Made by a program: the position numbers and the translations under genes. DNA of 5,555 nucleotides from Oscillospiraceae bacterium (GTDB lineage Bacteria > Bacillota > Clostridia > Oscillospirales > Ruminococcaceae), in assembly GCA_900752435.1 (NCBI GenBank), contig CAADVD010000005.1, forward strand, positions 1 to 5,555, read 5' to 3'. Numbering within the stretch: the stretch's first letter is position 1; every line of letters starts with the position of its first letter. The notes below the pieces were generated by a model, which searched no databases, was not told where the DNA came from, and saw only the letters and a list, made by a program, of their open reading frames with translations. Shown here one piece after another: positions 5,553 to 5,555 of this stretch.

Positions 5553-5555
5553 AAG

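Overview
The window looks like a stretch of chromosome from a low-to-moderate-GC Gram-positive bacterium of the Firmicutes, most likely an anaerobic Clostridia-type gut organism. The reasons are strong AGGAGG-type ribosome binding sites, consensus sigma-A promoters, a lipobox-bearing solute-binding protein, a LacI-type sugar regulator, an HtrA with a long Asn/Ser-rich cytoplasmic tail, and tandem rRNA-type promoters followed by a Firmicutes-like boxA leader. Genus cannot be fixed from this sequence alone.

Layout from left to right. Bases 1-166 hold the first 55 codons of a secreted protein read leftward off the edge. A gap of 436 bases separates it from a divergent htrA gene (603-2102). Just upstream of htrA are four TTCA-starting repeats spaced 11, 10 and 11 bp, the geometry bound by OmpR/PhoB-family response regulators, so htrA is probably under envelope-stress two-component control. 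htrA converges with a LacI-family regulator gene (2255-3289, minus strand), and each has its own hairpin terminator in the 152-bp space between them.

The lacI gene is divergent from a gene for a lipoprotein sugar-binding component of an ABC transporter (3659-5131). The divergent region has a good sigma-A promoter for each gene and two copies of a 15-base operator-like sequence centred on CCGG. One copy is part of a perfect 9-bp inverted repeat just downstream of the predicted start of the binding-protein transcript. The simplest reading is that the LacI protein represses the binding-protein gene until its sugar ligand is present. The binding-protein gene ends in a strong terminator and no permease gene follows, so it appears to be a lone binding protein here.

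From 5266 to the right edge are three tandem rRNA-type promoters about 95 bp apart and a boxA-like leader. This strongly suggests a ribosomal RNA operon begins just beyond the window. No tRNA, CRISPR array, insertion sequence or obvious novel defence or mobile system is visible. The most interesting material is regulatory: the htrA response-regulator repeats, the LacI operators, a possible 33-codon leader ORF, and the repeated start-site sequences of the rRNA promoters.
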